From assembly GCA_965222515.1 (NCBI GenBank), contig CBDCUE010000015.1, forward strand, positions 1 through 64,000: a stretch of 64,000 nt of DNA, written 5' to 3'. This document shows positions 8,496-17,624 of this stretch, in pieces. A model generated the notes under the pieces. That model saw only the letters and a list, made by a program, of their open reading frames with translations, was not told the DNA's origin and ran no database searches. Every line of letters starts with the position of its first letter. Within the stretch, counting starts at the first letter, position 1. Position numbers and translations under genes: made by a program. Source of the DNA: CBDCUE01 sp965222515 (lineage in GTDB: Bacteria; Pseudomonadota; Alphaproteobacteria; Rickettsiales; JABIRX01).

Positions 8496-9943
8496 TGGCA
8501 ACAATAAAAACTAGTCATAATGAATATGAAATTGTTATTGGTTTAGAGATTCATGCTCAAATCAACACAAAATCAAAATTATTTTCTTCTAGCCTTACTG
8601 AATTTGGCGCAGAACCTAATTCTCAAACATCTCTAATTGATGCTGCAATGCCTGGAATGTTGCCAGTATTAAATAAAGAGGCCGTTAAAAAGGCTGTGCT
8701 AACAGGTCTTGCAATTGGTGCAGATATTCAAAAAACTTCTATTTTTGACAGAAAACATTATTTTTATGCTGATTTACCACAAGGTTACCAGATATCTCAA
8801 TTCACCTACCCTATTGTTTTGGGAGGAAAGGTTGCAATAAAAACTGAAAATGGTGAAGAAAAAATAATTAATGTTACTAGAATTCATCTTGAGCAAGATG
8901 CAGGAAAATCTATTCATGATCAAGATCCAAAAAAATCTTTTATTGACTTAAATAGGAGCGGAGTTCCATTGATGGAATTAGTTACTGAACCAGAAATTAG
9001 AAGTTCTTTTGAGGCTGGAGAATTTGTAAAAAACTTTAGAAATATTTTAAAATATATTAATAGCTCCGATGCCAATATGGAGAAAGGTCAAGTTAGGTGC
9101 GATGCTAATATTAGTTTAAGAAAAAAAGGAACCAAAAAACTTGGCACAAGATGTGAAATTAAAAATCTAAATTCAGTAAAAAACATTATTCTTGCTGTGG
9201 ATTATGAAGCTTCTAGGCAAGCTGAGCTACTTGATAATGCTAAAGAAGTAATTCAACAAACTAGGTTATTTGATGTAACAACAGGAGAAACAAGAGCTAT
9301 GAGAAGCAAAGAAGATGCTCATGATTACAGATATTTTCCTGATCCTGATTTACTTCCCATTCATTTAAACGACGATTTCATTAAAGAGCAAAAAGATCTT
9401 CTTCCAGAACTTCCAGAAATCAAAAAACAAAGATATATAAAAACACATAAAATATCTAATTATGATGCAGAGGTGTTAACCTCTGACAGAGAAATAGCAA
9501 AATATTTTGAAAAAATACTAGGTAAGATTGATGTAAAATTAGCGGTTACTTGGATTACTGGTGAATTATTTTTTAGATTAAAAAAGGAAAATCTAAAAAT
9601 AGAAAATTCTCCTGTATCAAGCAATAATTTATTAGAATTATTACAATTAATAGAAAAAAATATTATTTCTGGTAAAATAGCAAAAGATGTTTTGGACAAA
9701 ATGTTTTTGACTCAAAGAAAAGCGGGTATAATTGTTAGGGAGGAAGGATTGGAGCAAATCACAGATGATAATTTTATTATAGAAATAATTGATGAAGTAA
9801 TAAAAAACAACCCAAATCAAGTTGAACAATATAAATCAGGAAAAGATAAATTATTTGGTTTTTTTGTAGGCCAAACAATGAAATTAAGCAAAGGCAAAGC
9901 CAACCCTGATTTGGTAAATAAACTATTAAAGAAAAAATTATAA
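8495..9943 (+). CDS. gatB: Asp-tRNA(Asn)/Glu-tRNA(Gln) amidotransferase subunit B
   Basis: tRNA-binding and ATP-dependent kinase subunit of GatCAB. The 482-residue protein begins with the family signature YEIVIGLEIHAQI (residues 10-22), followed by LPQGYQISQ and the zinc/metal-site region. It contains DLNRSGVPLMELVTEPEI and ends in the helical YqeY-like tail. The C-terminal AIGHVV-like QTMKLSKGKANPDLVN segment is present. It is the last gene of the operon; a promoter-like sequence for tolC follows within 10 bases of its stop. Confidence 0.97.
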   Translation: MATIKTSHNEYEIVIGLEIHAQINTKSKLFSSSLTEFGAEPNSQTSLIDAAMPGMLPVLNKEAVKKAVLTGLAIGADIQKTSIFDRKHYFYADLPQGYQISQFTYPIVLGGKVAIKTENGEEKIINVTRIHLEQDAGKSIHDQDPKKSFIDLNRSGVPLMELVTEPEIRSSFEAGEFVKNFRNILKYINSSDANMEKGQVRCDANISLRKKGTKKLGTRCEIKNLNSVKNIILAVDYEASRQAELLDNAKEVIQQTRLFDVTTGETRAMRSKEDAHDYRYFPDPDLLPIHLNDDFIKEQKDLLPELPEIKKQRYIKTHKISNYDAEVLTSDREIAKYFEKILGKIDVKLAVTWITGELFFRLKKENLKIENSPVSSNNLLELLQLIEKNIISGKIAKDVLDKMFLTQRKAGIIVREEGLEQITDDNFIIEIIDEVIKNNPNQVEQYKSGKDKLFGFFVGQTMKLSKGKANPDLVNKLLKKKL

Positions 9944-9948
9944 AATGA

Positions 9949-9977
9949 TTGACATTACAAGCCAGTTTGTCTAATTA
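9949..9977 (+). promoter_or_regulatory. Promoter candidate for the tolC / type I secretion genes
   Basis: A perfect -35 hexamer TTGACA (9949-9954) is followed by a 17-base spacer and a -10-like TAATTA (9972-9977). Transcription would start near 9984, about 40 bases before the tolC ATG. It is placed in the only gap between gatB and tolC. Confidence 0.45.
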
Positions 9978-10023
9978 TTACTAATACAGTTTTTAATTAT
10001 TAAATTTCATTTGCTATACTTCT

Positions 10024-11337
10024 ATGAAACAGTACATCTTTTTTTCTATATTATCAATATTTTGTCTTGCTTTTTCAAGCAATCTATGGGCTAATAACAT
10101 TACTATTAAAAGTTCTATTAAAAAAGCACTAAAAAAATACCCTGAAATTAGCCAAGCTGAGTCTTTATATAAATCTGATAAATTAAGACATAGACTAGCA
10201 ATTTTTGAGCTAACTCCTGAAGTTAGCATTAGCTATGGCTTTGGTAATTCTTTTGTTGAAAACAGTTCAGTTGACACTAGTGGAACTACAGCTGAAAGTT
10301 CCAGTCCAGCTAGCAAAAAAAGAGCTGCTGAGAGCTATGCATTAAATCTTAGCTACAATTTGTTTGGAGGAGGTGAACTTAATGAATTATCAAGAGCAAA
10401 TAATCAAAAAAAACTTAGTAAATATAAGTTATATAGAATTAAAGAAGCTGTTTCTTTAGCTACAACAGAATCTTTTATAAACATAGTAAAATATCAAGAA
10501 TTAAAAAACATCTACACTAGAAGTAAAAAATATCACAAATCTATTTTGGCAAAAAGTAAAAAAAGAATTAGAGCGGGAATTGGAAGAGGTTCTGATATTT
10601 ATCTAACCAAGTCAAGATTAGCTGATGCAACATCTAACCTTATAGCAGTTACTACCCACTTAGAAGTTTCAAAAAATCTTTTTAGAAAATTCACAGGAAC
10701 AAGAGTTAAACAAAAATTAGAGATACCTACATTTCCAAAAGCTTCTTTGCCTAAAAATTTTAAAGCAGCTTGGCAGATAGCAAAGAAAAGTAACCCTTCT
10801 CTGCTATCCAAACAACATGAAACAAAAATAAAAAAGGCAGATTATAGAGATGCTCTTTTGGACTATTACCCTAATGTCGATGTGAATTACAGAAGATCTT
10901 ATGATTATGATGTTGGCTCTCTTGATGGAAAAAACAAAAATGAAACTATTTTTCTTAATTTAAATTACGACATTAATTTTTTAACTATTGCTACAAAAGC
11001 TTCTTTTGCTAAATATGCTTATAAAAGCGATGTTCATGGTTATGAATTAAGTAAAAACAATGTATATCACAATTTATACAATTTATTTTTAGCTTATAAT
11101 CAAAATCACAAAAGATTAGATACTTTAGAAAACAGCATCAAATATGCAGAAAGGCTAGTATCAAGCTATAATAAGGAATATAGAATTGGAAAAAGAACAT
11201 TGTTTGATTTACTAAATGTAAAAGTAGATTATTATAATTCTTTAGTAGCTTTTGCTGATGTTAGATATGAGCAATATCTTAACTCTTATAGAATTTTGGC
11301 CTCGATTGGAAAACTTAATTCTTTCTTTGGCATTTAA
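10024..11337 (+). CDS. tolC: TolC-family outer membrane efflux/secretion channel
   Basis: Outer membrane trimeric channel component for type I secretion or efflux. The 437-residue protein starts with a signal peptide (lysine, hydrophobic core, cleavage after LWA near residue 23). Two repeated helical halves follow, each with long heptad-like stretches, as in the OEP fold. Residues 260-290 (ANPSL-like KKSNPSLLSKQ) and the C-terminal IGKRTLFDLLNVKVDYYNS segment are characteristic. The ABC ATPase and HlyD adaptor genes follow, so this is probably the dedicated channel of that type I system. Confidence 0.9.
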   Translation: MKQYIFFSILSIFCLAFSSNLWANNITIKSSIKKALKKYPEISQAESLYKSDKLRHRLAIFELTPEVSISYGFGNSFVENSSVDTSGTTAESSSPASKKRAAESYALNLSYNLFGGGELNELSRANNQKKLSKYKLYRIKEAVSLATTESFINIVKYQELKNIYTRSKKYHKSILAKSKKRIRAGIGRGSDIYLTKSRLADATSNLIAVTTHLEVSKNLFRKFTGTRVKQKLEIPTFPKASLPKNFKAAWQIAKKSNPSLLSKQHETKIKKADYRDALLDYYPNVDVNYRRSYDYDVGSLDGKNKNETIFLNLNYDINFLTIATKASFAKYAYKSDVHGYELSKNNVYHNLYNLFLAYNQNHKRLDTLENSIKYAERLVSSYNKEYRIGKRTLFDLLNVKVDYYNSLVAFADVRYEQYLNSYRILASIGKLNSFFGI

Positions 11338-11373
11338 TATTATTTTAGTTTTATAATAGGCCAAAATAGTATA
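11338..11373 (+). repeat. Family A repeat, minimal remnant
   Basis: Two short matches to opposite ends of family A (TATTTTAGTTTTATAATAGG and AAAATAGTATA) are joined with the centre deleted. The remnant sits between tolC and the ABC transporter gene. The rest of the 146-base gap shows nothing recognisable. Confidence 0.5.
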
Positions 11374-11483
11374 AGAATCCTAAATTCGCATTTTGGTATA
11401 TTTTTAGTTAATAAAATAGCTACTGATAAAATTACATTTACTAAAAATCAATATATAATTTGACTTATAATTAGAGAATTGTT

Positions 11484-13622
11484 ATGAAATATGAAGTTAG
11501 CATTTTTTCTTGTTTAAAATATTTAATAAAAAAGCACAATCCTCAACTACTTAAATTTGTTGAGAACTATTTTCAAACTTACAGATTTAAAGCAGACAGC
11601 AAATCTCTAGATTCATTAATAGAAGAATTTGAGCATTTTGGCATTGAAATAAGGGTTAGAAAAATTAAAGCAAAAGCCTTAAGAAAGCAAGTTGAGCCTG
11701 TTATTGCTATTTTAAAGAATGGAGGAGCTTGTGTTATTGGTAGCAGTAAAAACAACCTCATCCAAATTTTATCTTCAGAAACATCATCCGATAATATTGC
11801 ACAATTAGACCACAAATATTTTTCTGACTTTTTCTCAGGAGTAATTTTATCAGTGAAATTCATTCACAACAAAGATAGCAATACAGAAGAAATATCTCCT
11901 AACAAAAAAAAAGTAGTAGAAAAAGACGACACAGGCATAAGAAGTTATTCTTGGTTTTGGAATGTTATGTCAAATTATAGAGGATTTTACACTCATATTT
12001 TGTTAGCAGCATTTTTCATTAATGTATTTGCTTTGTCTATTCCTCTTTTTACTATGAATACTTACGATAGAATTATCCCTAATCGAACCATAGATACACT
12101 TTGGGCATTAGCAATAGGAGTTTTATTTATTGTATTTTTTGATTTTTTAATGAAAATGTTAAGGGTGTTTTTTGTAGAGAATATTAGTAAAAAAATTGAT
12201 CTTAGATTATCCACAAAACTGCTAAGCAAATCTTTAAATATGAGAATGATTGATCAACAATCTTCATCGGGAATAAGAGTTAGTCAGTTAAAAGATTTTG
12301 ATATAGTAAAAGATTTCATTAGTTCTGTAACCATAGTAGGGATTATAGATTTGCCATTTTTTATATTAGGTTTAGGAGTGATTTATTATATAGGAGGGTT
12401 AATATTTTTAGTTCCTCTTTCGGTTTTTATCATTGCCATTACGGTTTCCATAACAATAGCAAAATTATTAAGTGATAATATCAAAAAATCTTTAAAAGGT
12501 AATGGTTTAAAAAGTGCCATCTTATATGAGGCTTTGTCTAATATAGAAATGGTAAAAAACAACTGTGCACAAAACTATATTTTAAATAGGTGGAGAGAGC
12601 AAAGCATTGAAACCAATGAAATATCTTCAAAAAGCAAATTTTTATCTATGTGTGCGGTTAATGTAATTACTTCTCTTTCTTATTTGAATAGTATCGGCAT
12701 TATTATTGTTGGTTGCTATTTGGTGTGGAAGAGTGAATTAACTGTTGGGGGAATTATTGCTTGTTCAATTTTATCTGGGAGACTAATAGCATCTATTATG
12801 CAAATTTCTACTATTTTAACTAAATATAACCAAGTAAAAAGCTCTTTATCCACTCTTAACAACATAATGACTTCTGATTGTGAGGCATTAGGATTTAAAA
12901 AATTCTATTATGTTAGTGATTTTAAAGGTGATATATCTTTTGACTCAGTTAGCTTTAGCTATGATCCTGAAAAGGGAAATTTTATTAGTAATTTATCTTT
13001 TAAAATTAATAGAGGAGAGAAAGTTGCCTTATTGGGTAATACAGGAGCTGGAAAAAGCACAATTTATCAATTAATTACAGCTTTATATTATCCAGATGAA
13101 GGGGTTATTTCAATAGATCAAATGAATTTACACCAAATAGATGCTTTTGTTTTGAGAACAAATATTGGTTATATTGAGCAATCTCCAACTTTATTTTCAG
13201 GAACCTTGTGGGAAAACATTGTATTTAAGCATCAAGAAGTTAGTGAAGAATTAGCGATGAAGGCCATAAAAATTTCAGGAGTAGAAAGATTTGCCCAGAA
13301 ACATCCTGATGGCTATAATATGATAATCAGAGAAGGTGGCAGAGGGCTTTCTGGAGGTCAAAAACAAGCAATAGCAATAGCTAGAGCATTATTGTTAGAT
13401 CCTCCAATTTTATTACTTGATGAGCCAACAAGTGCTATGGATGCTAATTTAGAAAGACATTTCATAGAAAATCTTAGTAAATATGCCAAAAATAAAACTT
13501 TAATTATCTCTACTCATAAAAATTCTTTATTAGAATTAGTTGATAGGGTGATTATTGTAGATAATGGAAAGATAGTTGAAGATAGTTCTAAAGAAAAAAT
13601 TTTTAACCTTAAAAAAGCATAA
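11484..13622 (+). CDS. Type I secretion ABC transporter/ATPase (RTX/LapB-like)
   Basis: Inner membrane export ATPase of a type I secretion system. The 712-residue protein has an N-terminal C39-like domain (residues 1-140) without an evident Cys-His catalytic pair, so it is a docking domain rather than a peptidase. Next comes a six-helix ABC membrane domain (about 165-440), then the nucleotide-binding domain with Walker A GNTGAGKST, signature LSGGQKQ, Walker B ILLLDEPTSAMD and the H-loop THKNS. The stop overlaps the HlyD gene ATG by one base. No RTX substrate gene is visible in the window. Confidence 0.93.
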   Translation: MKYEVSIFSCLKYLIKKHNPQLLKFVENYFQTYRFKADSKSLDSLIEEFEHFGIEIRVRKIKAKALRKQVEPVIAILKNGGACVIGSSKNNLIQILSSETSSDNIAQLDHKYFSDFFSGVILSVKFIHNKDSNTEEISPNKKKVVEKDDTGIRSYSWFWNVMSNYRGFYTHILLAAFFINVFALSIPLFTMNTYDRIIPNRTIDTLWALAIGVLFIVFFDFLMKMLRVFFVENISKKIDLRLSTKLLSKSLNMRMIDQQSSSGIRVSQLKDFDIVKDFISSVTIVGIIDLPFFILGLGVIYYIGGLIFLVPLSVFIIAITVSITIAKLLSDNIKKSLKGNGLKSAILYEALSNIEMVKNNCAQNYILNRWREQSIETNEISSKSKFLSMCAVNVITSLSYLNSIGIIIVGCYLVWKSELTVGGIIACSILSGRLIASIMQISTILTKYNQVKSSLSTLNNIMTSDCEALGFKKFYYVSDFKGDISFDSVSFSYDPEKGNFISNLSFKINRGEKVALLGNTGAGKSTIYQLITALYYPDEGVISIDQMNLHQIDAFVLRTNIGYIEQSPTLFSGTLWENIVFKHQEVSEELAMKAIKISGVERFAQKHPDGYNMIIREGGRGLSGGQKQAIAIARALLLDPPILLLDEPTSAMDANLERHFIENLSKYAKNKTLIISTHKNSLLELVDRVIIVDNGKIVEDSSKEKIFNLKKA

Positions 13623-14983
13623 TGAGTAAGCCACAATCTAAAACTATAGAGCAAGGAAAAGACCTTATACCAGTTAATGAAGAGGCAGGTGAAAAAAAGA
13701 AAGAAGTTTCAGCTATTTTCAAATTAATATTTTTTCCAATATATATAATTAGATTTATATTCAAAACATTAAAAGATATTACTTTTATTTACAAAACTTT
13801 GCTTGCTAAAAAAGAATTTTCTTTTTATATGGAGAGTCCGGATCTTTCTTCAAGAATATTATCATATTTAATCACCATAATATTTTTTTCATTTATATTT
13901 TGGGCAGCAGTAACAAAAATAGATGAAAGAGCAATTTCGGAAGGGCAGGTAATTCCATCTTCAAGTGTGCAAAATATCCAAAGTTTTGAAGGAGGTATTT
14001 TACAAGAAATGAAAGTAAAAGAAGGTGCGGTAGTAAAAAAAGGACAAATATTATTAAAATTAAGTGACATTAGATTTTCTTCTACCTATGAAGAAAGCAA
14101 AATTAAATTTTATGCCCTGCAGGCAAAATTAATTAGATTAGAAACTGAAATTTCGGGAAAGAAGAAACTGTTTTTTTCTAAATCACTACAAAAAGAATAT
14201 CCTGATTTAGTAAAAGAAGAAATTAGTTTATTTAAAAGTAACAAAAAAAGAATTTCTAATATTATGGAATCATTACAGCAAAATGAAAAAATAATAAAAA
14301 AGCAATATAACACAATGTTGCCATTAGTAAAAGAAAGTATAGTATCTGAGCTTGATCTTTTAAATGTAAAAAAAGAGTTAAATGAGATTAGAGGAAAAAT
14401 TACCTTAGAAAAAAACTCTTATATGAGCCAAGCAAAAGATGATTTGGTAAAAACTAGATCAATTATGAATTCATTAAAAGAATTATTGCATGGTTATAAA
14501 GATAGATTAGACAGAACTGTACTTAAATCTCCAGTCTATGGTATTGTAAAGAAAATTTATAATAGTACAGTAGGAGAAACAATCAAGGCAGGAGAGTCTA
14601 TTATAGAGATAGTTCCTCTTGATGATGAATTATTAATAGAGGGTAAAATATTACCTAATGATATAGCTTTTATAAAATTAGGTCAAAAGGTTGATATCAA
14701 TGTTTCTTCTTATGATTCTTCAATTTATGGTACCTTAGAAGGAGAATTAATACATATTAGTGCTGATACAATTTTGGATAAAGATCAATTAGGGCAAGAA
14801 ATAGCTTATTACAAAATATTAATCAAAGCAAAAGACAATGTAATAAAATATAACAATAACAACCTACCTATCATTCCAGGAATGCAAGTAGTTGCAAATA
14901 TCATAACAGGAGAAAGAACAATTCTACAATATCTACTAAAACCAATCATCAAAACCAAGCAGAATGCTTTGGGAGAAAGGTAA
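13622..14983 (+). CDS. HlyD-family type I secretion membrane fusion protein
   Basis: Periplasmic adaptor linking the ABC exporter to TolC. The 453-residue protein has a cytoplasmic N-terminus, one membrane helix (about residues 78-97, LSYLITIIFFSFIFWAA), a split lipoyl domain (GGILQEMKVKEGAVVKKGQ and SPVYGIVKK), a long coiled-coil between them, and a C-terminal beta-barrel ending IIPGMQVVANIITGERTIL. This matches HlyD/PrtE/LapC in size and order. The one-base overlap with the ATPase gene indicates translational coupling. Confidence 0.93.
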   Translation: MSKPQSKTIEQGKDLIPVNEEAGEKKKEVSAIFKLIFFPIYIIRFIFKTLKDITFIYKTLLAKKEFSFYMESPDLSSRILSYLITIIFFSFIFWAAVTKIDERAISEGQVIPSSSVQNIQSFEGGILQEMKVKEGAVVKKGQILLKLSDIRFSSTYEESKIKFYALQAKLIRLETEISGKKKLFFSKSLQKEYPDLVKEEISLFKSNKKRISNIMESLQQNEKIIKKQYNTMLPLVKESIVSELDLLNVKKELNEIRGKITLEKNSYMSQAKDDLVKTRSIMNSLKELLHGYKDRLDRTVLKSPVYGIVKKIYNSTVGETIKAGESIIEIVPLDDELLIEGKILPNDIAFIKLGQKVDINVSSYDSSIYGTLEGELIHISADTILDKDQLGQEIAYYKILIKAKDNVIKYNNNNLPIIPGMQVVANIITGERTILQYLLKPIIKTKQNALGER

Positions 14984-14986
14984 ATT

Positions 14987-15010
14987 CTAGGGCTAGCTCG
15001 CCAGCCCTAG
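14987..15010 (+). terminator. Hairpin after the HlyD gene
   Basis: CTAGGGCT at 14987-14994 pairs perfectly with AGCCCTAG at 15003-15010 around an 8-base loop. It starts four bases after the HlyD stop. There is no following T run, so it may attenuate rather than fully terminate transcription. Confidence 0.4.
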
Positions 15011-15047
15011 ATAAAGCTCCACTTACCTAATTTTTAATACTCCCATT

Positions 15048-15983
15048 ATGAAATATTTTAAAAAAAAAATAGACAAGTTTATTAAAAGAAATTTCTTTGT
15101 AGAAATGTGGTATGTAGGGATTGTAAAATTATCTAAAAAGGAAGTAGTAGAAAATGATGGGTTGATAAAAATCTTAAATAAAGTTCATTGGTTAGATTCT
15201 AAAAAACAATATACTTATTATGCTGACCCATTTCCTTTTATTGATAGTAATAAACAATTGCATATTTTTGTAGAGGAATTTAATTATTTTTATAAAAAAG
15301 GTTTTATTTGTGATTTAACATTAGATAAAAAGCATAATATCGTAGAGAAAAAAATAATTATAAAAGATAAATATCATTATTCTTATCCATTTTTATTAAA
15401 AGAAAAAAATATAGATTATTTGATGCCAGAATCTAATTCTCAAAATTCATTATTTTTATATAAAAGAAATAAAGATAATCAATGGAAAAAAGAAAGAACA
15501 TTGATTGAAAATGAGAATATTATTGATGGTACTTTGTTTTATTACAAAAAAGTTTATTATTTGTTTTATAGTATAAAAACTAAAAATAAAGATAGTGAGT
15601 TACATATTTCTTATAGCTCTTCTTTGCTAAAAAAATTTTTTAAACATCCCAAAAACCCAGTAAGAATAGGTAAAAGATCAGCAAGGCCTGCAGGAAATAT
15701 CTTTACTTATCAAGACAAAATTTATAGAGCTGGACAAGATTGTTCCAAAACTTATGGAGGTGCAATTACCATAAATAAAATTATCAAATTAAGCAAAACA
15801 GATTATCAAGAAAAAAAGATTAATCAAATAACAGCAGGTAATTTGCAACATAATCAAGGGATTCATACTATTAATTTCATAGATGATTATGCTGTTATTG
15901 ATGCCAAAAAAATTTCATTTAGGTTTTTTAAATTTGGAGTAAATTTTACCAGAAGAATCAAAAGGTTGTTATTTATAAAATGA
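15048..15983 (+). CDS. GINT1_N-like beta-propeller protein (possible glycan enzyme)
   Basis: The 311-residue protein resembles the N-terminal beta-propeller domain found in glucosamine inositolphosphorylceramide transferase 1 and in bacterial formyltransferase-like sugar proteins. Supporting segments are TYYADPFPFIDSN, LHIFVEEFNY, YHYSYPFLL and YLMPESN, then repeated short-strand blades. The start is rich in lysine, with no signal peptide. No separate catalytic domain is fused, so the reaction is unknown. It follows the secretion genes and its stop overlaps the prepilin-like gene by four bases. Family recall is by pattern only. Confidence 0.6.
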   Translation: MKYFKKKIDKFIKRNFFVEMWYVGIVKLSKKEVVENDGLIKILNKVHWLDSKKQYTYYADPFPFIDSNKQLHIFVEEFNYFYKKGFICDLTLDKKHNIVEKKIIIKDKYHYSYPFLLKEKNIDYLMPESNSQNSLFLYKRNKDNQWKKERTLIENENIIDGTLFYYKKVYYLFYSIKTKNKDSELHISYSSSLLKKFFKHPKNPVRIGKRSARPAGNIFTYQDKIYRAGQDCSKTYGGAITINKIIKLSKTDYQEKKINQITAGNLQHNQGIHTINFIDDYAVIDAKKISFRFFKFGVNFTRRIKRLLFIK

Positions 15984-16717
15984 GAGGATTTTCGTTAATT
16001 GAGCTATCTATAGTAATTATTATTATATCTATTTTAATTATAGGTTCTTTAGTTTCTAGCCAATTTATTTTCAATTATAAATTAAAAAAAGTCTATTATG
16101 AATTAAGTAATTATCACAAAGCTATAAAAATATTCCAAGAAATTTATCATAATATACCAGGTGATATGAATAATGGTTATCAGTTTTTTCCTAAAGAAAA
16201 TTATTGTGATAATGGTTTAGTAGCAATAAATTATAAAGGATGTAATGGTAATGCTGATAATATTATCACAGGAATAGGGCAAACAAAAAAAAATGATGTT
16301 AATTCTTTGGAATCTATTTTATTTTTTTATCATTTATATCAAGCAAAATTAATGAGTTTTGATAATAAAAATAATGCTAATTTATTTAGTGAAAAATGCC
16401 CTAACTATATAAATTATGAAGCTAATAACAATATCCCATCTTTTTATGTTAATTCATCTTGGAGTGCTTATTTGCAAGGGTTGAGCAATAAAGAAATATC
16501 TTTTACCATAGCATATTCTAATAATGTTTGCAAAATTGATGATTTAGAAGAAAACATTCTAACTGCCAGTCAAATATCAATAATAGATAAAAAATATGAT
16601 GATGGCAAGGCTAAAACAGGGAATATTATTAATAATAATTGTATTAATGATAAAGGAAAATATTTGGTATCTGATCTAGAAAACTGCAATTTTAAATATA
16701 GATTTTTAGTGTATTAA
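15980..16717 (+). CDS. Prepilin-like protein with type IV pilin N-terminal methylation motif
   Basis: The N-terminus MRG/FSLIELSIVIIIISILI is a textbook class III leader: Gly3 cleavage site, Phe4 as mature residue 1, Glu8 as the conserved Glu5, then a hydrophobic helix. The following segment NYHKAIKIFQEIYHNIPGDMNN matches pseudopilin-like proteins common in Rickettsiales-type alphaproteobacteria. The C-terminal domain (to residue 245) is AT-rich and has several cysteines. No prepilin peptidase, secretin or pilus ATPase is encoded in this window. The ATGA overlap with the upstream gene indicates coupled translation. Confidence 0.8.
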   Translation: MRGFSLIELSIVIIIISILIIGSLVSSQFIFNYKLKKVYYELSNYHKAIKIFQEIYHNIPGDMNNGYQFFPKENYCDNGLVAINYKGCNGNADNIITGIGQTKKNDVNSLESILFFYHLYQAKLMSFDNKNNANLFSEKCPNYINYEANNNIPSFYVNSSWSAYLQGLSNKEISFTIAYSNNVCKIDDLEENILTASQISIIDKKYDDGKAKTGNIINNNCINDKGKYLVSDLENCNFKYRFLVY

Positions 16718-16730
16718 AAACAATATTATT

Positions 16731-17624
16731 TTAACTTAATAATTTCAATAAATCTTGCTCAAGATTAGTTTTTACTTTAAAATCTGCAATTTTTGTAATT
16801 TTTTCATTACTTCCCAAAGAATATTTTATATCACCTGCTAAAATAGGTAAATATTCTATATTCACCTGTTTTTTGTGGTTTAAAATATTTGCAATTCTAT
16901 TAATATCAGTAGCTTTTTCTGTAGCTACATTAAAAATTCCTGTGAAATTCTTAGTTATAGCCAAATAATTTGCCATTGCAACATCATTCACAGAAACAAA
17001 ATCTCTAACTTGTTTACCATCACCAAAAATTTTAATATTATTATTGTTTTTAATTGCATTAAGAAATTTTGTAATAACACCACTATATGATGAATTTGCA
17101 TTTTGACCTTTACCAAAAACATTAAAATAACGATAAATAACAAAATCTAAACCATATAAATTCTTATATAATTGCAAATATTGCTCTGATACTAGTTTTT
17201 CCAAAGCATAAGGTGATAAAGGATTTGCTAATTCTGTTTCTTTTATAGGAAAATTCTGATTATCTCCATAAATTGCAGCAGAAGATGAAAAAATAAATTT
17301 TTTGATGTTTTTTTTTCTAGCAATTTCTAAAATATTCAAAAAACCAAAAATATTATTATAAGCAGATGATAAAGGATCTGTCACTGAATATTGAACTGAA
17401 ATTTGTGCTGCTAAATGTAAAATAACATCTATATCATCTGGAAGAAGGTTTATTAAATTTTTATTATTAATGTCATCCTTTAAAAATACCACATCATTAT
17501 CTATAATATTATTTTCTCCTACAGATAAATTATCTATAATAATTATTTGATGATTTTTTTGTAATAATAAATTAACTGTATGGGATCCTATAAATCCTTT
17601 TCCTCCTGTAATTAAAATCTTCAT
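16731..17624 (-). CDS. NAD-dependent sugar epimerase/dehydratase (GalE/WbpP-like)
   Basis: Extended short-chain dehydrogenase acting on nucleotide sugars. The 297-residue protein has the NAD-binding GGKGFIGSH at residues 7-15, DNLSVG at the end of strand 2, the HLAAQ segment, the catalytic Ser region SSSAAIYGD and the YxxxK pair in SPYALEKLVSE. A C-terminal substrate-binding lobe is present but somewhat short. It is co-directional with and overlaps (ATGA) the upstream glycosyltransferase gene, suggesting a surface polysaccharide or glycolipid role. The exact sugar cannot be told. Confidence 0.85.
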   Translation of the reverse strand: MKILITGGKGFIGSHTVNLLLQKNHQIIIIDNLSVGENNIIDNDVVFLKDDINNKNLINLLPDDIDVILHLAAQISVQYSVTDPLSSAYNNIFGFLNILEIARKKNIKKFIFSSSAAIYGDNQNFPIKETELANPLSPYALEKLVSEQYLQLYKNLYGLDFVIYRYFNVFGKGQNANSSYSGVITKFLNAIKNNNNIKIFGDGKQVRDFVSVNDVAMANYLAITKNFTGIFNVATEKATDINRIANILNHKKQVNIEYLPILAGDIKYSLGSNEKITKIADFKVKTNLEQDLLKLLS

